In this document: in pieces, positions 27,822 to 37,171 of the stretch
Layout of the letters: each line of letters begins with the position of its first letter
Numbering within the stretch: the stretch's first letter is position 1
Source of the DNA: Massilia sp. H6
GTDB taxonomy: Bacteria > Pseudomonadota > Gammaproteobacteria > Burkholderiales > Burkholderiaceae_D
Reading direction: 5' to 3'
Assembly: GCF_024802625.1 (NCBI RefSeq)
Contig: NZ_CP103371.1
Coordinates: 2,232,001-2,296,000 of the forward strand
DNA: 64,000 nt
Program-made: the position numbers and the translations under genes
The notes under the pieces: generated by a model
The model's input: the letters and a program-made list of their open reading frames with translations, nothing else
What the model was told of the DNA's origin: nothing
Database searches by the model: none

Positions 27822-28519
27822 AACAGCGCCTGATCGAGCTTGGCGGCCGCATCGACGCACTGACCCTGCGCGAGCGGGCTCTCATGTTCGCCGCCGCCGT
27901 GGCGGTGTTCACCTTTGTGGGATTCCAGCTGGTGCTGTCGCCGATCTATCGCCAGCAAGATGCCTTGCTCGAGCAGATTCTCCAGCAGCGTAACAACATG
28001 ATGGGCATCGATGGCGAGATCATTGCCAGGCTCGAGGCCTATCAGGTGGATCCGGATGCGCCGGCGCGCACCCGTCTCGATTCCTTGAGGCAAGACAACG
28101 CCCGGCTGGGTGAATCGCTGCTGGCGATGCAGCATGGCCTGGTCCCGCCCGAGCGCATGGCGCCGCTGGTCGAGGCGATCTTGCGTGCCAATGGCCGCCT
28201 GCAGCTGGTGAGCCTGCGCACGCTCCCGGTCGAGACGATCGGGGCAGACGCGCAGGCAGTTGGCACGGCGCCGCCCGCGGCGGCTGCTCCCGCAACGATT
28301 GATTCAGACAAGCCTGCCGGCTTGCTGTACCGCCACGGCGTCGAAGTGACTGTCCGCGGCAATTACCTTGACATGGTCAACTACATGAGCGCTCTCGAAG
28401 CGATGCCCACCCAGCTGTTCTGGGGCAGGGCGCAGCTCGACGTGGAGGAGTACCCGGCCTCCCGCCTGACGCTGACACTCTATACCCTGAGTCTCGACCG
28501 GAAATGGATGAAGCTGTGA
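27818..28519 (+). CDS. mshJ: MSHA biogenesis protein MshJ (PilO/GspM-like)
   Basis: The 233-residue protein has one transmembrane helix near the N-terminus (about 24-42) and a PilO/GspM-like ferredoxin-fold periplasmic domain. Gene order (after the PilN gene, before mshK and mshL) supports MshJ. ATGA overlap with the upstream gene indicates coupled translation. Confidence 0.82.
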   Translation: MKQRLIELGGRIDALTLRERALMFAAAVAVFTFVGFQLVLSPIYRQQDALLEQILQQRNNMMGIDGEIIARLEAYQVDPDAPARTRLDSLRQDNARLGESLLAMQHGLVPPERMAPLVEAILRANGRLQLVSLRTLPVETIGADAQAVGTAPPAAAAPATIDSDKPAGLLYRHGVEVTVRGNYLDMVNYMSALEAMPTQLFWGRAQLDVEEYPASRLTLTLYTLSLDRKWMKL

Positions 28520-28911
28520 ATACCTTGATGACACTGACCGTGGCCGCCGCGGTGCTGGCCTGCCCCTTGATGGTCGCCAGCGCGCACGCGCAGGCACTAC
28601 CCGACCCGACCCGGCCATCGGGAACACTCTCCGCCCACGCGAACCCGGGGGCCGCCGAAGGCGAGCTGCCGCGGCTGCAATCGGTGCTGATCGCACCGCG
28701 CCCGGGTGGGCGCCAGGTAGCCGTGATCGACGGCGAGACCGTGCTTCTTGGCGGCAGTTTCAAGGGTGCGCGCGTGGCCCGCATCACCCAGGCCGAGGTA
28801 GAACTGGTGCGCGGGCGCGAGCGCCAGGTGCTGCGCCTGTATCCAGCAACAACGCCGGCAACATCGCCTGCAACATCGCCTGCCGATGCCGGCGCCGCGC
28901 TGGCCAACTGA
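28504..28911 (+). CDS. mshK: MSHA biogenesis protein MshK (PilP/GspC-like)
   Basis: The 135-residue periplasmic protein has a signal sequence (about 9-29, ending ASAHA) and a body with PDPTRP and SVLIAPRPGGRQVAVIDGE typical of MshK/PilP-like proteins. It is probably an inner-to-outer membrane connector to the MshL secretin. The start is ATG at 28504, or GTG at 28516 directly over the mshJ stop. Confidence 0.8.
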   Translation: MDEAVNTLMTLTVAAAVLACPLMVASAHAQALPDPTRPSGTLSAHANPGAAEGELPRLQSVLIAPRPGGRQVAVIDGETVLLGGSFKGARVARITQAEVELVRGRERQVLRLYPATTPATSPATSPADAGAALAN

Positions 28912-28921
28912 CGGGAACACG

Positions 28922-30727
28922 ATGCGCACTTTCCTGTTCATTCCCGGGGCCCTTGCCGGCGCCTTGCTGCTCACCGGCTGCCAGAGCGCGCCGAAGCACG
29001 ATACCTATGCTGCGATCGGCCGCGAAATGGCGCGCGCCAATACCCAGCCGGCCAGCGCGCTTCCCGTGAACGATGCCGTGGCCAACGCCCTGTTGCCGCC
29101 TGCGGCTGCCCTGGCCAGCACGCTGCCCAAGGCCCGTCCGGCACTGGAAGAGCGTTTCAACGTCGCCTTCAACAACGTCCCTGCGCAGCAGTTCTTCCGC
29201 TCGATCGTCGCGGGCACCCGCTACAACATGCTGGTGCACCCTGAGGTGGGCGGCAACATCAGCGCCCACCTGAAAGACGTCACGCTGACCGAGACGCTCG
29301 AAGCAGTGAAGGAGATGTACGGCTACGATTACCGTATCGACGGCACCCGCATCACGATCCGGCCGCTGACCATGCAGACCCGCATGTTCCAGGTGAACTA
29401 CCTGACCGCCCAGCGCCGCGGCAGTTCGAACCTGCGCGTGACTTCCACGTCGGTCCAGAACGCCGGTAACAGCGGCAGCGGCGGTGGCCAGAACGGCGAC
29501 CAGCCCAATAACGGCAATACCGGGAATAACAGCGGCCAGAACGGGGGCAATGCCCAGGTCGAGAGTACCGACGTCAACACCACCTCGGTCAATGATTTCT
29601 GGGGCGACCTGCGGGCCGCCGTGGAAGCCATCGTTGGCTCCAAGGAGGGCGGGCGCAGTGTGGTCATGAGCCCGCAATCGGGCGTGCTGGTGATCCGCGC
29701 CATGCCGGACGAACTGCGCAACGTCGACATGTATCTGAAAGCCACCCAGTTGTCGGTCGACCGCCAGGTGATCCTGGAAGCCAAGATCCTCGAGGTGGAA
29801 CTGAACGACAGTTTCCAGAGCGGCATCAACTGGGCCTCGTTCGCCTCGTTCCGCGGTGGGCATGCCAACCGGGTGTCGGCCGGCATCATCTCGCCGGGGG
29901 CCAACCTGGCGCCGCTGCCCTTTAACGGCGGCCAGCCAGCGCCGATCAATAACGGCGACGGCTTGAGTGCCAGCACCGGTTTCTCGCTGTCGCAGGCGGC
30001 CAATGCCGCCGGTTCGCTGTTCGGTTTTGCCTTCCAGACGAATAATTTCGCGGCCTTGATTAGTTTCCTCGAGTCGCAGGGAACCGTGCACGTGCTGTCG
30101 AGCCCACGGGTGGCGGCAATGAACAACCAGAAGGCTGTGCTCAAGATCGGCACCGACGAATTCTTTGTCACCGGCATTACCACGACCACCGACACCACCG
30201 CCGCCGGCAGCAGTACCACTCCGAGCGTCACGCTGCAGCCCTTCTTCTCGGGCGTGGTGCTCGACGTGACGCCGCAGATCGACGACAAGGGCAACATCTT
30301 GCTGCATGTGCACCCATCGGTGAGCCAGGTCACGACCGTCAACAAGGGGGTCAACCTGGGCAGCGCCGGCACGCTCAACCTGCCGCTGGCCTCGTCGTCC
30401 ACCAGTGAACTGGACAGCATCGTGCGCGGCCAGAACGGGCGCGTAGTCGCCATCGGCGGCCTGATGCGCCAGGCTTCCAGTGGCGACACCGACCAGTTGC
30501 CGGGCGCCGACCGGGTGCCGTTGCTGGGCGCGCTGCTGAGCAACAAGAAGCGCGTCAACCAGAAGCGCGAGCTGGTGGTGCTGATCAAGCCGACCATCGT
30601 CGAAGGCGCCAGCGACTGGAGCCAGGACCTGCTCGACACCAGCCGCCGCATCGATAGCCTGAACCCGACCCAGGGCGCGCTGGCGCCTGTCGAGCCGCCG
30701 CGCCCAGCGCAGCCGGGCCGCCGGTAA
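28922..30727 (+). CDS. mshL: MSHA secretin MshL
   Basis: The 601-residue outer-membrane secretin is a lipoprotein (LLTGC, Cys about 20). It has N-terminal STN and secretin N domains, an Asn/Gly-rich linker (about 180-225) and a C-terminal secretin domain including VHVLSSPRVAAMNNQKAVLK and RGQNGRVVAIGGLM. It forms the channel through which the pilus passes. The ATG at 28922 follows a GGGAAC site; the upstream in-frame ATG at 28886 overlaps mshK and lacks support. Confidence 0.93.
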   Translation: MRTFLFIPGALAGALLLTGCQSAPKHDTYAAIGREMARANTQPASALPVNDAVANALLPPAAALASTLPKARPALEERFNVAFNNVPAQQFFRSIVAGTRYNMLVHPEVGGNISAHLKDVTLTETLEAVKEMYGYDYRIDGTRITIRPLTMQTRMFQVNYLTAQRRGSSNLRVTSTSVQNAGNSGSGGGQNGDQPNNGNTGNNSGQNGGNAQVESTDVNTTSVNDFWGDLRAAVEAIVGSKEGGRSVVMSPQSGVLVIRAMPDELRNVDMYLKATQLSVDRQVILEAKILEVELNDSFQSGINWASFASFRGGHANRVSAGIISPGANLAPLPFNGGQPAPINNGDGLSASTGFSLSQAANAAGSLFGFAFQTNNFAALISFLESQGTVHVLSSPRVAAMNNQKAVLKIGTDEFFVTGITTTTDTTAAGSSTTPSVTLQPFFSGVVLDVTPQIDDKGNILLHVHPSVSQVTTVNKGVNLGSAGTLNLPLASSSTSELDSIVRGQNGRVVAIGGLMRQASSGDTDQLPGADRVPLLGALLSNKKRVNQKRELVVLIKPTIVEGASDWSQDLLDTSRRIDSLNPTQGALAPVEPPRPAQPGRR

Positions 30728-31617
30728 TGTACGCGGCACATTTCGGCCTGCGCGAGCTGCCGTTCGGGATCACGCCCGACACCAGTTTCTTCTTCGGCAG
30801 CCCGCGCTCGCAGGAAGCGCTCAACACGCTACTGATCGCCGCCCGCAGCGGCGAAGGCTTCATCAAGATCACCGGCGAAGTCGGCACCGGCAAGACGCTC
30901 CTGTGCCGCAAGTTCATGGCCACGCTGGGCGATGGTTTCGTGACCGCCTATATCCCGAATCCCTACCTGGAACCGCGCACGCTGATGCTGGCGCTGGCGG
31001 ACGAACTCGAGATCGGGCTGGCGCGTGATGTCGATCAGCACCAGCTGCTCAAGGCGATCAATGGCCGCCTGCTGGAGCTGGCCGGGTACGGCTTGCAGGT
31101 GGTGCTCTGCCTCGACGAGGCGCAGGCGATCCCGGTCGAGAGCCTGGAAGCGCTGCGCCTGCTGACCAACCTCGAGACCGAAAAACGCAAGCTGCTGCAG
31201 ATCGTGCTGTTCGGCCAGCCGGAACTGAACCGCAAGCTGGCACTGGACCAGATCCGCCAGCTGGCCCAGCGCATCACCTTTCATTACCATCTCGGCCCGC
31301 TCTCGCGTGACGACCTGGACTATTATGTGGCGCACCGCCTGCGCGTGGCCGGCTACGGCGGTGCGCGGCTGTTTTCGCGCGCCGCGATCCGGCGCCTGTT
31401 CAAGAGCAGCGGCGGGGTGCCGCGCCTGGTGAACATCCTGGCGCACAAGTCGCTGATGCTGGCCTATGGCCAGGGCAAGCAGCAGGTCGGCGGCGGGCAT
31501 GTCTTGACGGCCGCGATCGATACTGTCGGCGCGCGCCGCCGCTACTGGCCATGGCTGGCCGTCGCTGGCGTCCTGGCCGGCGCCGCGGGCGGCGTTGCCT
31601 GGACCTTCGTTCGATGA
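30727..31617 (+). CDS. mshM: MSHA biogenesis ATPase MshM (ExeA-like)
   Basis: The 296-residue AAA ATPase has Walker A GEVGTGKTLL and Walker B VVLCLDEAQ, then a C-terminal transmembrane segment (about 272-292). It is similar to ExeA/GspA proteins thought to help secretin assembly. The start overlaps the mshL stop (TAATG). Confidence 0.92.
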   Translation: MYAAHFGLRELPFGITPDTSFFFGSPRSQEALNTLLIAARSGEGFIKITGEVGTGKTLLCRKFMATLGDGFVTAYIPNPYLEPRTLMLALADELEIGLARDVDQHQLLKAINGRLLELAGYGLQVVLCLDEAQAIPVESLEALRLLTNLETEKRKLLQIVLFGQPELNRKLALDQIRQLAQRITFHYHLGPLSRDDLDYYVAHRLRVAGYGGARLFSRAAIRRLFKSSGGVPRLVNILAHKSLMLAYGQGKQQVGGGHVLTAAIDTVGARRRYWPWLAVAGVLAGAAGGVAWTFVR

Positions 31618-31624
31618 GTTTGCG

Positions 31625-32695
31625 ATGAGCTTAATTAACAAGATGCTGCAAGACCTGGACGCGCGCGGCAGCCAGCCAGGCGCGGGCGCGGTCTCGCCCG
31701 AGATCCGCACCGTGCTGGCGCCGGAGCGCGCTTTTCCGCGCGGGCGCACGGCGCTGCTCGGCGCTGTCGTGGTGTTGCTGGGCGCGGGTGCCTACCTCGC
31801 CTGGAACGTGCAGCAGTCGGCCGCGATCGTGGCCTTGCCGGTCGAACCGCAGCCTGCGGTAGCGGTTGCCGAGCCACTGGTTCCTGCTGCTGCTGCTGCC
31901 GCTGCTGCTTCTTCTGTTACTGCTGCCGCTGTTACTGCTGCTGTTACTGCTGCGCCAGCAGCGCCGCCGCCAGCGCCGCAAGCGCTGCCGGAAGCAGTCG
32001 CGCCGGCACCCGAGGCAGCGCCGCCCGAGCCGGTCAAGCCGGCACCCGCCCGCCAGCGCGCGCCGGTGCAGCCCGTGTCCGCGCGCGCCGAGGTCCCCGC
32101 CAGGGTGGCTGGGGCACGCGTGGAAACCACCTCGCAAAGCGCGGAGAACAGCTACCGCCGCGCGCTCGCCAGCCTGGAGCAGGGCCGCGTCACCGAAGCC
32201 ATCTCACAGTTGCAAAACGCGCTGCGCGCCGACCCGCGCCACGACGCTGCGCGCCAGACCCTGGTGAGCCTGCTGATCGAGGCCAGGCGTCCGGACGAAG
32301 CAGCGCAGCAGTTGCAGGCGGCCTTGGCGCTCGATCCGCGCCAGCCGGCGCTGGCGATGCTGCTGGCGCGGCTGCAGATCGAGAAGGGTGGCCCCGGCAT
32401 CGAGACCTTGCAGCGCAGCTTGCCGTACGCCGCCGGCAATGGCGACTACCATGCCTTGCTGGCTGGCGCGCTGCAGCGCGAACAGCGCCACCGCGAGGCG
32501 GCCGAGCATTACCAGGCGGCGCTGCGCAGCGCGCCGCACAACGGCGTGTGGTGGATGGGGTTGGGAATGTCGCTGCAGGCGCAGGATCGGCCGGCCGAGG
32601 CGGCGGTGGCATATGCCAAGGCCCGTGCCAGCGGAACCTTGTCTGCGCAATTGCAGGCGTTCGTCGATGACAGGCTCAAGGGGCTGGCCTGGTAG
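31625..32695 (+). CDS. mshN: MSHA biogenesis TPR protein MshN
   Basis: The 356-residue protein begins MSLINKMLQDLDARG, the canonical MshN start, so the upstream extension of the frame was rejected. One transmembrane segment (about 42-62) is followed by a long Ala/Pro-rich linker and C-terminal TPR-like repeats (about 175-350). Last gene of the mshI-N operon. The linker DNA contains a CTG-rich triplet tract. Confidence 0.87.
   Translation: MSLINKMLQDLDARGSQPGAGAVSPEIRTVLAPERAFPRGRTALLGAVVVLLGAGAYLAWNVQQSAAIVALPVEPQPAVAVAEPLVPAAAAAAAASSVTAAAVTAAVTAAPAAPPPAPQALPEAVAPAPEAAPPEPVKPAPARQRAPVQPVSARAEVPARVAGARVETTSQSAENSYRRALASLEQGRVTEAISQLQNALRADPRHDAARQTLVSLLIEARRPDEAAQQLQAALALDPRQPALAMLLARLQIEKGGPGIETLQRSLPYAAGNGDYHALLAGALQREQRHREAAEHYQAALRSAPHNGVWWMGLGMSLQAQDRPAEAAVAYAKARASGTLSAQLQAFVDDRLKGLAW
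31884..31955 (+). repeat. CTG-rich trinucleotide tract in mshN
   Basis: About 24 triplets, mostly CTG with interspersed CCG, CTT and TTA, encode the Ala/Ser/Val/Thr-rich linker in another frame. Gain or loss of repeat units would change linker length without a frameshift. Confidence 0.7.
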
Positions 32696-32708
32696 TGCGG
32701 CGCCGCCG

Positions 32709-33866
32709 TTACAGCCGCGCCAGGCGCTCGAGCGCGCTGGCCAGCGTAGCGTCCTGCTTCGCAAAGCAAAATCGCACCACCCCCGATTCGGTCGGCTGGC
32801 TGTAAAAGGCCGACACCGGGATCGCGGCCACCTTGGCCTCGGCAGTCAGCCACGCCGCGAATTGCGCGTCGGGCAGATTCGAGATGGCGCCATAGCGCAC
32901 GCACTGGAAATAGGTTCCGTCGCAGGGTAGCAGTTCGAAGCGCGAGTTGGCCAGGCCAGTGCGGAACAGGTCGCGCTTGCGCTGGTAAAAGGCGGGCAAC
33001 CCAAGGTAGGGGCGGGGGTCGGCCATGTAGGCGGCGATCCCATGCTGCATCGGCGTGTTCACCGTGAATACGTTGTACTGGTGAACCTTGCGAAACTCGT
33101 CCATCAGGGCGGCGGGCGCGGCGACATAGCCGACTTTCCAGCCGGTGACGTGATAGGTCTTGCCGAAGCTCGAAATCACAAACGCGCGTTCGGCCAGTCT
33201 CGGCTCGCTCGCCACCGACGCATGCTGCTCGCCGTCGAACACCATGTGCTCGTACACTTCGTCGGACAAAATCAATATGCCGGTGCCGTCGACGATGCGC
33301 GCCAGCGCTTCCAGGTCGGCGCTGCGCAAGATAGCGCCAGTCGGGTTGTGCGGCGAGTTGATCACCACCATGCGCGTGCGCGGGCCGACCGCGGCGGCCA
33401 CCGCCGCCCACGGCACGCTGTAGCCGGCGGCGCCGATCTGCATCGCCACCGGCACCGCCACGCCGCCCGCCAGGGCGATCGCCGGCAGATAACAGTCGTA
33501 GGCCGGTTCGATGACGATGACTTCGTCGCCCGGATGCACGCTGGCCAGAATCGCGCTCTGGATCGCCTGCGAGGCACCGGTGGTGACCGTGATCTCGCTC
33601 GCCACGTCATAGCGGCGGCCGTACAGGGCCGCGATCTTGGCGGCGATGGCGGCGCGCAGCGCCGGCACGCCGGCCATCATCGGATACTGGTTATGCCCCG
33701 CGCGCATCGCCTCGCTGACCAGCCCGACCAGCGCCGGGTCGCAGTCAAAGTCGGGGAAGCCCTGGCCCAGGTTGACGGCCTGGTGCTCGGCGGCGAGCTG
33801 GGACATGCGGGTAAATACCGTGGTGCCGACCGCGGGCAGGCGTGATTGGAGTACCGGTGTGGTCAT
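32709..33866 (-). CDS. Fold-type I aminotransferase (methionine aminotransferase-like)
   Basis: The 385-residue PLP enzyme has NLGQGFPDFD near the N-terminus and NSPHNPTG for substrate and cofactor contacts. The Schiff-base lysine is in SSFGKTYHVTGWK, and a conserved arginine lies near the C-terminus. The pattern is closest to YbdL/kynurenine-aminotransferase-like methionine aminotransferases. It is convergent with mshN. Confidence 0.88.
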   Translation of the reverse strand: MTTPVLQSRLPAVGTTVFTRMSQLAAEHQAVNLGQGFPDFDCDPALVGLVSEAMRAGHNQYPMMAGVPALRAAIAAKIAALYGRRYDVASEITVTTGASQAIQSAILASVHPGDEVIVIEPAYDCYLPAIALAGGVAVPVAMQIGAAGYSVPWAAVAAAVGPRTRMVVINSPHNPTGAILRSADLEALARIVDGTGILILSDEVYEHMVFDGEQHASVASEPRLAERAFVISSFGKTYHVTGWKVGYVAAPAALMDEFRKVHQYNVFTVNTPMQHGIAAYMADPRPYLGLPAFYQRKRDLFRTGLANSRFELLPCDGTYFQCVRYGAISNLPDAQFAAWLTAEAKVAAIPVSAFYSQPTESGVVRFCFAKQDATLASALERLARL

Positions 33867-33893
33867 GGGCGAAGTGGCAGGTGAACGATGCCG

Positions 33894-34346
33894 CTATTCT
33901 AGCGCGGCGGCCCGGGCCTTGAGCCAGGCTTCGGGCAGCAGGATCGTGAACATGCCATCACGCACCGTGCGCCGGTTCAGCTTGAGCAAGGCCCTGTCCT
34001 TGGTGATCAAGGCAGCGGCGCCGGCGTCGCGCGCCAGTTCCAAAAATTTCTGGTCGTCGCGATCGGTGCATACCGGCAGCCGCACTTGCCTGGCGTCGGG
34101 CGCGACCACTTTGAGCAGGGCATCGAAGCGGGCCGCGGCTTGGGCGCGCGTGGTCTCGTCCAGCGGCAAGTGAGGATAGCGCAGCACCGCCAGGTATTCG
34201 TCGCGGCAGTCGGCGCGCGTGACGGCTACCACTTCGCCGGCTTCCAGCGCCAGCAGGAGTGCGTGCCAGCGCGGGTCGCGAAACACGAACAGGTCGAGCA
34301 GCACATTGGTGTCGATGACGATGGGTTTGCTGGGAACGGGTATCAT
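33894..34346 (-). CDS. PIN-domain protein (putative toxin or RNase)
   Basis: The 150-residue protein has PIN-domain acidic residues in VIDTNVLLDLFV near the start and in DRDDQKFLELA and ITKDRALL near the C-terminus. It matches the family annotated as putative toxin-antitoxin toxin component. No antitoxin is adjacent, so a chromosomal RNase role is as likely. The ATG at 34346 places the first acidic motif about 10 residues in; the longer frame to 34442 is not supported. Confidence 0.8.
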   Translation of the reverse strand: MIPVPSKPIVIDTNVLLDLFVFRDPRWHALLLALEAGEVVAVTRADCRDEYLAVLRYPHLPLDETTRAQAAARFDALLKVVAPDARQVRLPVCTDRDDQKFLELARDAGAAALITKDRALLKLNRRTVRDGMFTILLPEAWLKARAAALE

Positions 34347-34393
34347 GGCGGAAATATTTTCTCTGAATTCACTGCGTAAAGCTGTTTGAAACA

Positions 34394-35164
34394 ATGCTGA
34401 TAGTCCTGTCGCCCGCCAAATCCCTCGATCTCGATACGCCACCCACCACCCGCAAGCATTCGCTGCCTGAGTTCATCGGGCAGGCCAGCGAACTGGTCGA
34501 CGTGCTGCGGGCCTGTTCGCCCGCCGCGATCGCCGAACTGATGGACCTGTCCGACAATCTATCCATGCTCAACGTCGCGCGCTATGCGCACTGGAGCGAA
34601 GACCACGCCAAGGCGCGCCAGGCCATCATGTCGTTTGATGGCGACGTGTATGGCGGCCTCGACGCGCGCAGTCTCGCCGCACGAGAAATCGACTATGTCC
34701 AGCGCCACCTGCGCATCCTGTCGGGCCTGTATGGTGTATTGCGCCCACTCGACCGCATGCATCCCTACCGGCTGGAGATGGGCACGCGCCTGGCGAATCT
34801 GCGCGGCGCCAACCTGTATGCCTTCTGGGGCGACACTGTAAGCGATGCACTGAACCGGCAGATCGTGGAGACGAAGGCGAAAGTGCTGCTCAACCTGGCC
34901 TCGGAAGAATACTTCAAGTCGGTCAAGCCCAAGCTGTTGAAGGCGCCAGTCATCACGCCGGTGTTCGAGGACTGGAAGAACGGCCGGTACAAGATCATCT
35001 CGTTCTTCGCCAAGCGCGCGCGCGGACTGATGGCGCGCTATGCGGCGCAGCACGCGATCAAGGACCCGGAGCGGCTCAAGGGTTTCGACCTGGATGGCTA
35101 TGCCTTCGATGCCGCGGCATCAGGCGAGCGCAACTGGGTATTCCGGCGCAGGCAGGTCGAATAG
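34394..35164 (+). CDS. yaaA: Peroxide stress protein YaaA
   Basis: The 256-residue protein begins [12 protein letters not shown] and carries the conserved [17 protein letters not shown] and LNLASEEYF segments of the YaaA (DUF328) family. In E. coli YaaA limits iron-driven oxidative damage by peroxide. It is divergent from the PIN gene, with a 47-nt gap, and ends just before a hairpin. Confidence 0.93.
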   Translation: MLIVLSPAKSLDLDTPPTTRKHSLPEFIGQASELVDVLRACSPAAIAELMDLSDNLSMLNVARYAHWSEDHAKARQAIMSFDGDVYGGLDARSLAAREIDYVQRHLRILSGLYGVLRPLDRMHPYRLEMGTRLANLRGANLYAFWGDTVSDALNRQIVETKAKVLLNLASEEYFKSVKPKLLKAPVITPVFEDWKNGRYKIISFFAKRARGLMARYAAQHAIKDPERLKGFDLDGYAFDAAASGERNWVFRRRQVE

Positions 35165-35173
35165 GACGGTGCA

Positions 35174-35195
35174 GCGCGGCAGAGGCTTGCCGCGC
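35174..35195. terminator. Hairpin between convergent yaaA and bamD
   Basis: A perfect 8-bp stem (GCGCGGCA/TGCCGCGC) with a 6-nt loop sits between the two stops. There is no T tract on either side, so termination efficiency is uncertain. Confidence 0.35.
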
Positions 35196-35202
35196 CGCGC
35201 CA

Positions 35203-36039
35203 TTACAGCGCGTCTTTCGGGGAAGGCTTGGGGCCGGACTTGGACCAGAATCTCCACCATGGCGCGTCGCCGGTTGCATTCGGGTTGAGGAAGCGGCTGT
35301 TGGGATAGTTCGCCACAAACACGCGCTGGGCGTCGTCGCGCAACACCGGCATGCCGAGCTTGTCGTAGGCGCGGATCATGAGAAACAGTGCTTCCTCGCG
35401 CGCCGGCGCGTCGCTGTAGTCCTTCACCGCAGCCTGGGCCCGGTTGAGCGAGGCGAGGAAGGCGCCGCGGCGGTAGTAATAATTCGCCACGTGCACTTCG
35501 TACTGCGCCATCGCATTGACCAGGTAGCTCATGCGCGCAACGGCATCCGGCGTATACTGGCTGTTCGGGAACTTGTCGACCAGGGCCTTGAAGGCGGCAA
35601 AGGCTTCACGCGTAGCGCGCGGGTCGCGCTCGGTCGGGTCTTGAGAATAAATAAAGCTCAGGAAACCCAGCTGGTCATTGAAGTTGATCAGGCCACGCAG
35701 GTAATACATGTAGTCGACCTGCGGATGGTTCGGATGCAGCTTGATGAAGCGCTCGACCGCGGCCAGGGCCTCGGCCTGGTCCTGGGCCTTGAAATGGGCG
35801 TAGGCGATTTCCATCTGCGCCTGCGCGGCATAGGTGCCGAACGGATAGTTAGATTCCAGGCGCTCGAACAGCTTGATTGCCGATTCATAGTGGCCGCCAT
35901 TCATTTCATCGCGCGCCTCAGCGTATAATTTCTCCGCTGACCATTTTTTGGTTTCATCGGACCGTTCGGGCAACATACTGCACGCGGACAGGCCGACCAG
36001 GGCGCAAGCGGCGACCAACACAGACAATTTTTTTTGCAT
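35203..36039 (-). CDS. bamD: Outer membrane assembly lipoprotein BamD
   Basis: The 278-residue lipoprotein (lipobox LSAC, Cys about 20) has five TPR-like repeats. It shows typical BamD segments such as LFERLESNYPFGTYAAQAQ, RLIKLHPNHP-type, and SQYTPDAVARMSYL. It bridges the Bam complex that inserts beta-barrel proteins into the outer membrane. The ATG at 36039 with AAAGAG upstream is preferred over the in-frame start at 36072. It is divergent from rluD. Confidence 0.94.
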   Translation of the reverse strand: MQKKLSVLVAACALVGLSACSMLPERSDETKKWSAEKLYAEARDEMNGGHYESAIKLFERLESNYPFGTYAAQAQMEIAYAHFKAQDQAEALAAVERFIKLHPNHPQVDYMYYLRGLINFNDQLGFLSFIYSQDPTERDPRATREAFAAFKALVDKFPNSQYTPDAVARMSYLVNAMAQYEVHVANYYYRRGAFLASLNRAQAAVKDYSDAPAREEALFLMIRAYDKLGMPVLRDDAQRVFVANYPNSRFLNPNATGDAPWWRFWSKSGPKPSPKDAL

Positions 36040-36103
36040 AGCTCTTTGCAAGAAAGTTTTACCTAGATTCAACGAACGGCTGATTATAGCCGATGGGACT
36101 CAC

Positions 36104-37171
36104 GTGATATTAACTCCTGCGCCGAATTCGGCGGAAATGCCTTTTGACCCTGACCTGGAGACGCTCCTCGACGATGACCTCGAGGGCGGGCTCGAGCTCG
36201 CCCCGCAAGGCATCGACGCCTCGCCGATCACCCTGCACCTGACGCCGGAGGTGTGTGGCCAGCGGCTCGACAAGGTGATCGCCGGCCTGGTGCCGCAATT
36301 CTCGCGCGCCAGGCTGCAGCTGTGGTTCGAGGCTGGCTTCGTCAAGGTCGACGGCAAGCCGGCGCGCGGCAAGGACACTGCCTATGGCGACGAACTGGTC
36401 GTGATCGAGCCGCAAGCCGCGCCCGAAGACACCGCCTTTACGCCAGAAGCGATGACGCTCGACATCGTCTACGAAGATCACGATATCCTGGTGGTCAACA
36501 AGCCGGCCGGGCTGGTCGTGCACCCGGGCGCGGGCAACTGGTCGGGCACATTGCTCAACGGCCTGTTGCACCATGCGCCGCAACTGGTGGGTGTGCCACG
36601 CGCAGGCATCGTGCACCGCCTGGACAAGGACACCAGCGGCCTGATGGTGGTCGGCAAGACCCTGGCCGCGCAGACCGACCTGGTGCGCCAGCTGCAGGCA
36701 CGCACGGTCAAGCGCGAATACTTTGCGCTGGTCTGGGGCACGCCGAAACTGCGCGGCACCATCGACGCCGGCATGGGGCGCCATCCGAAAGACCGGATCA
36801 AGATGGCGGTGTCGTCGAGCCCGTTCTCCAAGCCGGCGATCACGCACTACAAGCTGGTATCGACCGGCAACCTGGACCGCCGTCCGGTGTCGCTGGTGCG
36901 CTGCAACCTGGAAACCGGCCGCACGCACCAGATCCGGGTGCACATGCAGCACCTCGGCTTTGCACTGGTGGGCGACTCGACCTACGGCAAGCAGCACCTG
37001 GTGCCGGTCTTCCATCGCCAGGCGCTGCAGGCGCGCCGCCTCGGCCTGGTACACCCGGCTACCGGCGAGCCTTGCGAATGGACGGTGCCGCTGGCGCCCG
37101 ACTTCGCCGAGCTGATCGCCACGGCCGGGATTCCGGAGCCGGGCGACCTCAACGCCGACGACCAACAATGA
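36104..37171 (+). CDS. rluD: 23S rRNA pseudouridine synthase RluD
   Basis: The protein has about 355 residues. An S4 RNA-binding domain (QRLDKVIAGLVPQFSRARLQ) precedes the catalytic domain with HRLDKDTSGLMVV, whose Asp is the catalytic residue. It makes pseudouridines in helix 69 of 23S rRNA. The start is uncertain: GTG at 36104 (GGGA upstream) or ATG at 36137. The frame is open to 35948, but that would overlap bamD. The stop overlaps pgeF. Confidence 0.92.
   Translation: MILTPAPNSAEMPFDPDLETLLDDDLEGGLELAPQGIDASPITLHLTPEVCGQRLDKVIAGLVPQFSRARLQLWFEAGFVKVDGKPARGKDTAYGDELVVIEPQAAPEDTAFTPEAMTLDIVYEDHDILVVNKPAGLVVHPGAGNWSGTLLNGLLHHAPQLVGVPRAGIVHRLDKDTSGLMVVGKTLAAQTDLVRQLQARTVKREYFALVWGTPKLRGTIDAGMGRHPKDRIKMAVSSSPFSKPAITHYKLVSTGNLDRRPVSLVRCNLETGRTHQIRVHMQHLGFALVGDSTYGKQHLVPVFHRQALQARRLGLVHPATGEPCEWTVPLAPDFAELIATAGIPEPGDLNADDQQ

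Noticed and set aside
28784-30739. 651-residue open frame on the minus strand opposite mshL
   Set aside because: Antisense shadow of mshL caused by high GC; low-complexity composition and no family motifs, while mshL is clear.
21915-32695. Type II secretion or type IVa twitching pilus locus
   Set aside because: The order and presence of mshM and the canonical MshN start fit MSHA better; no pilT retraction ATPase is present.
33894-34346. Toxin-antitoxin module
   Set aside because: Only the PIN protein is present; no small antitoxin gene is adjacent on either side.
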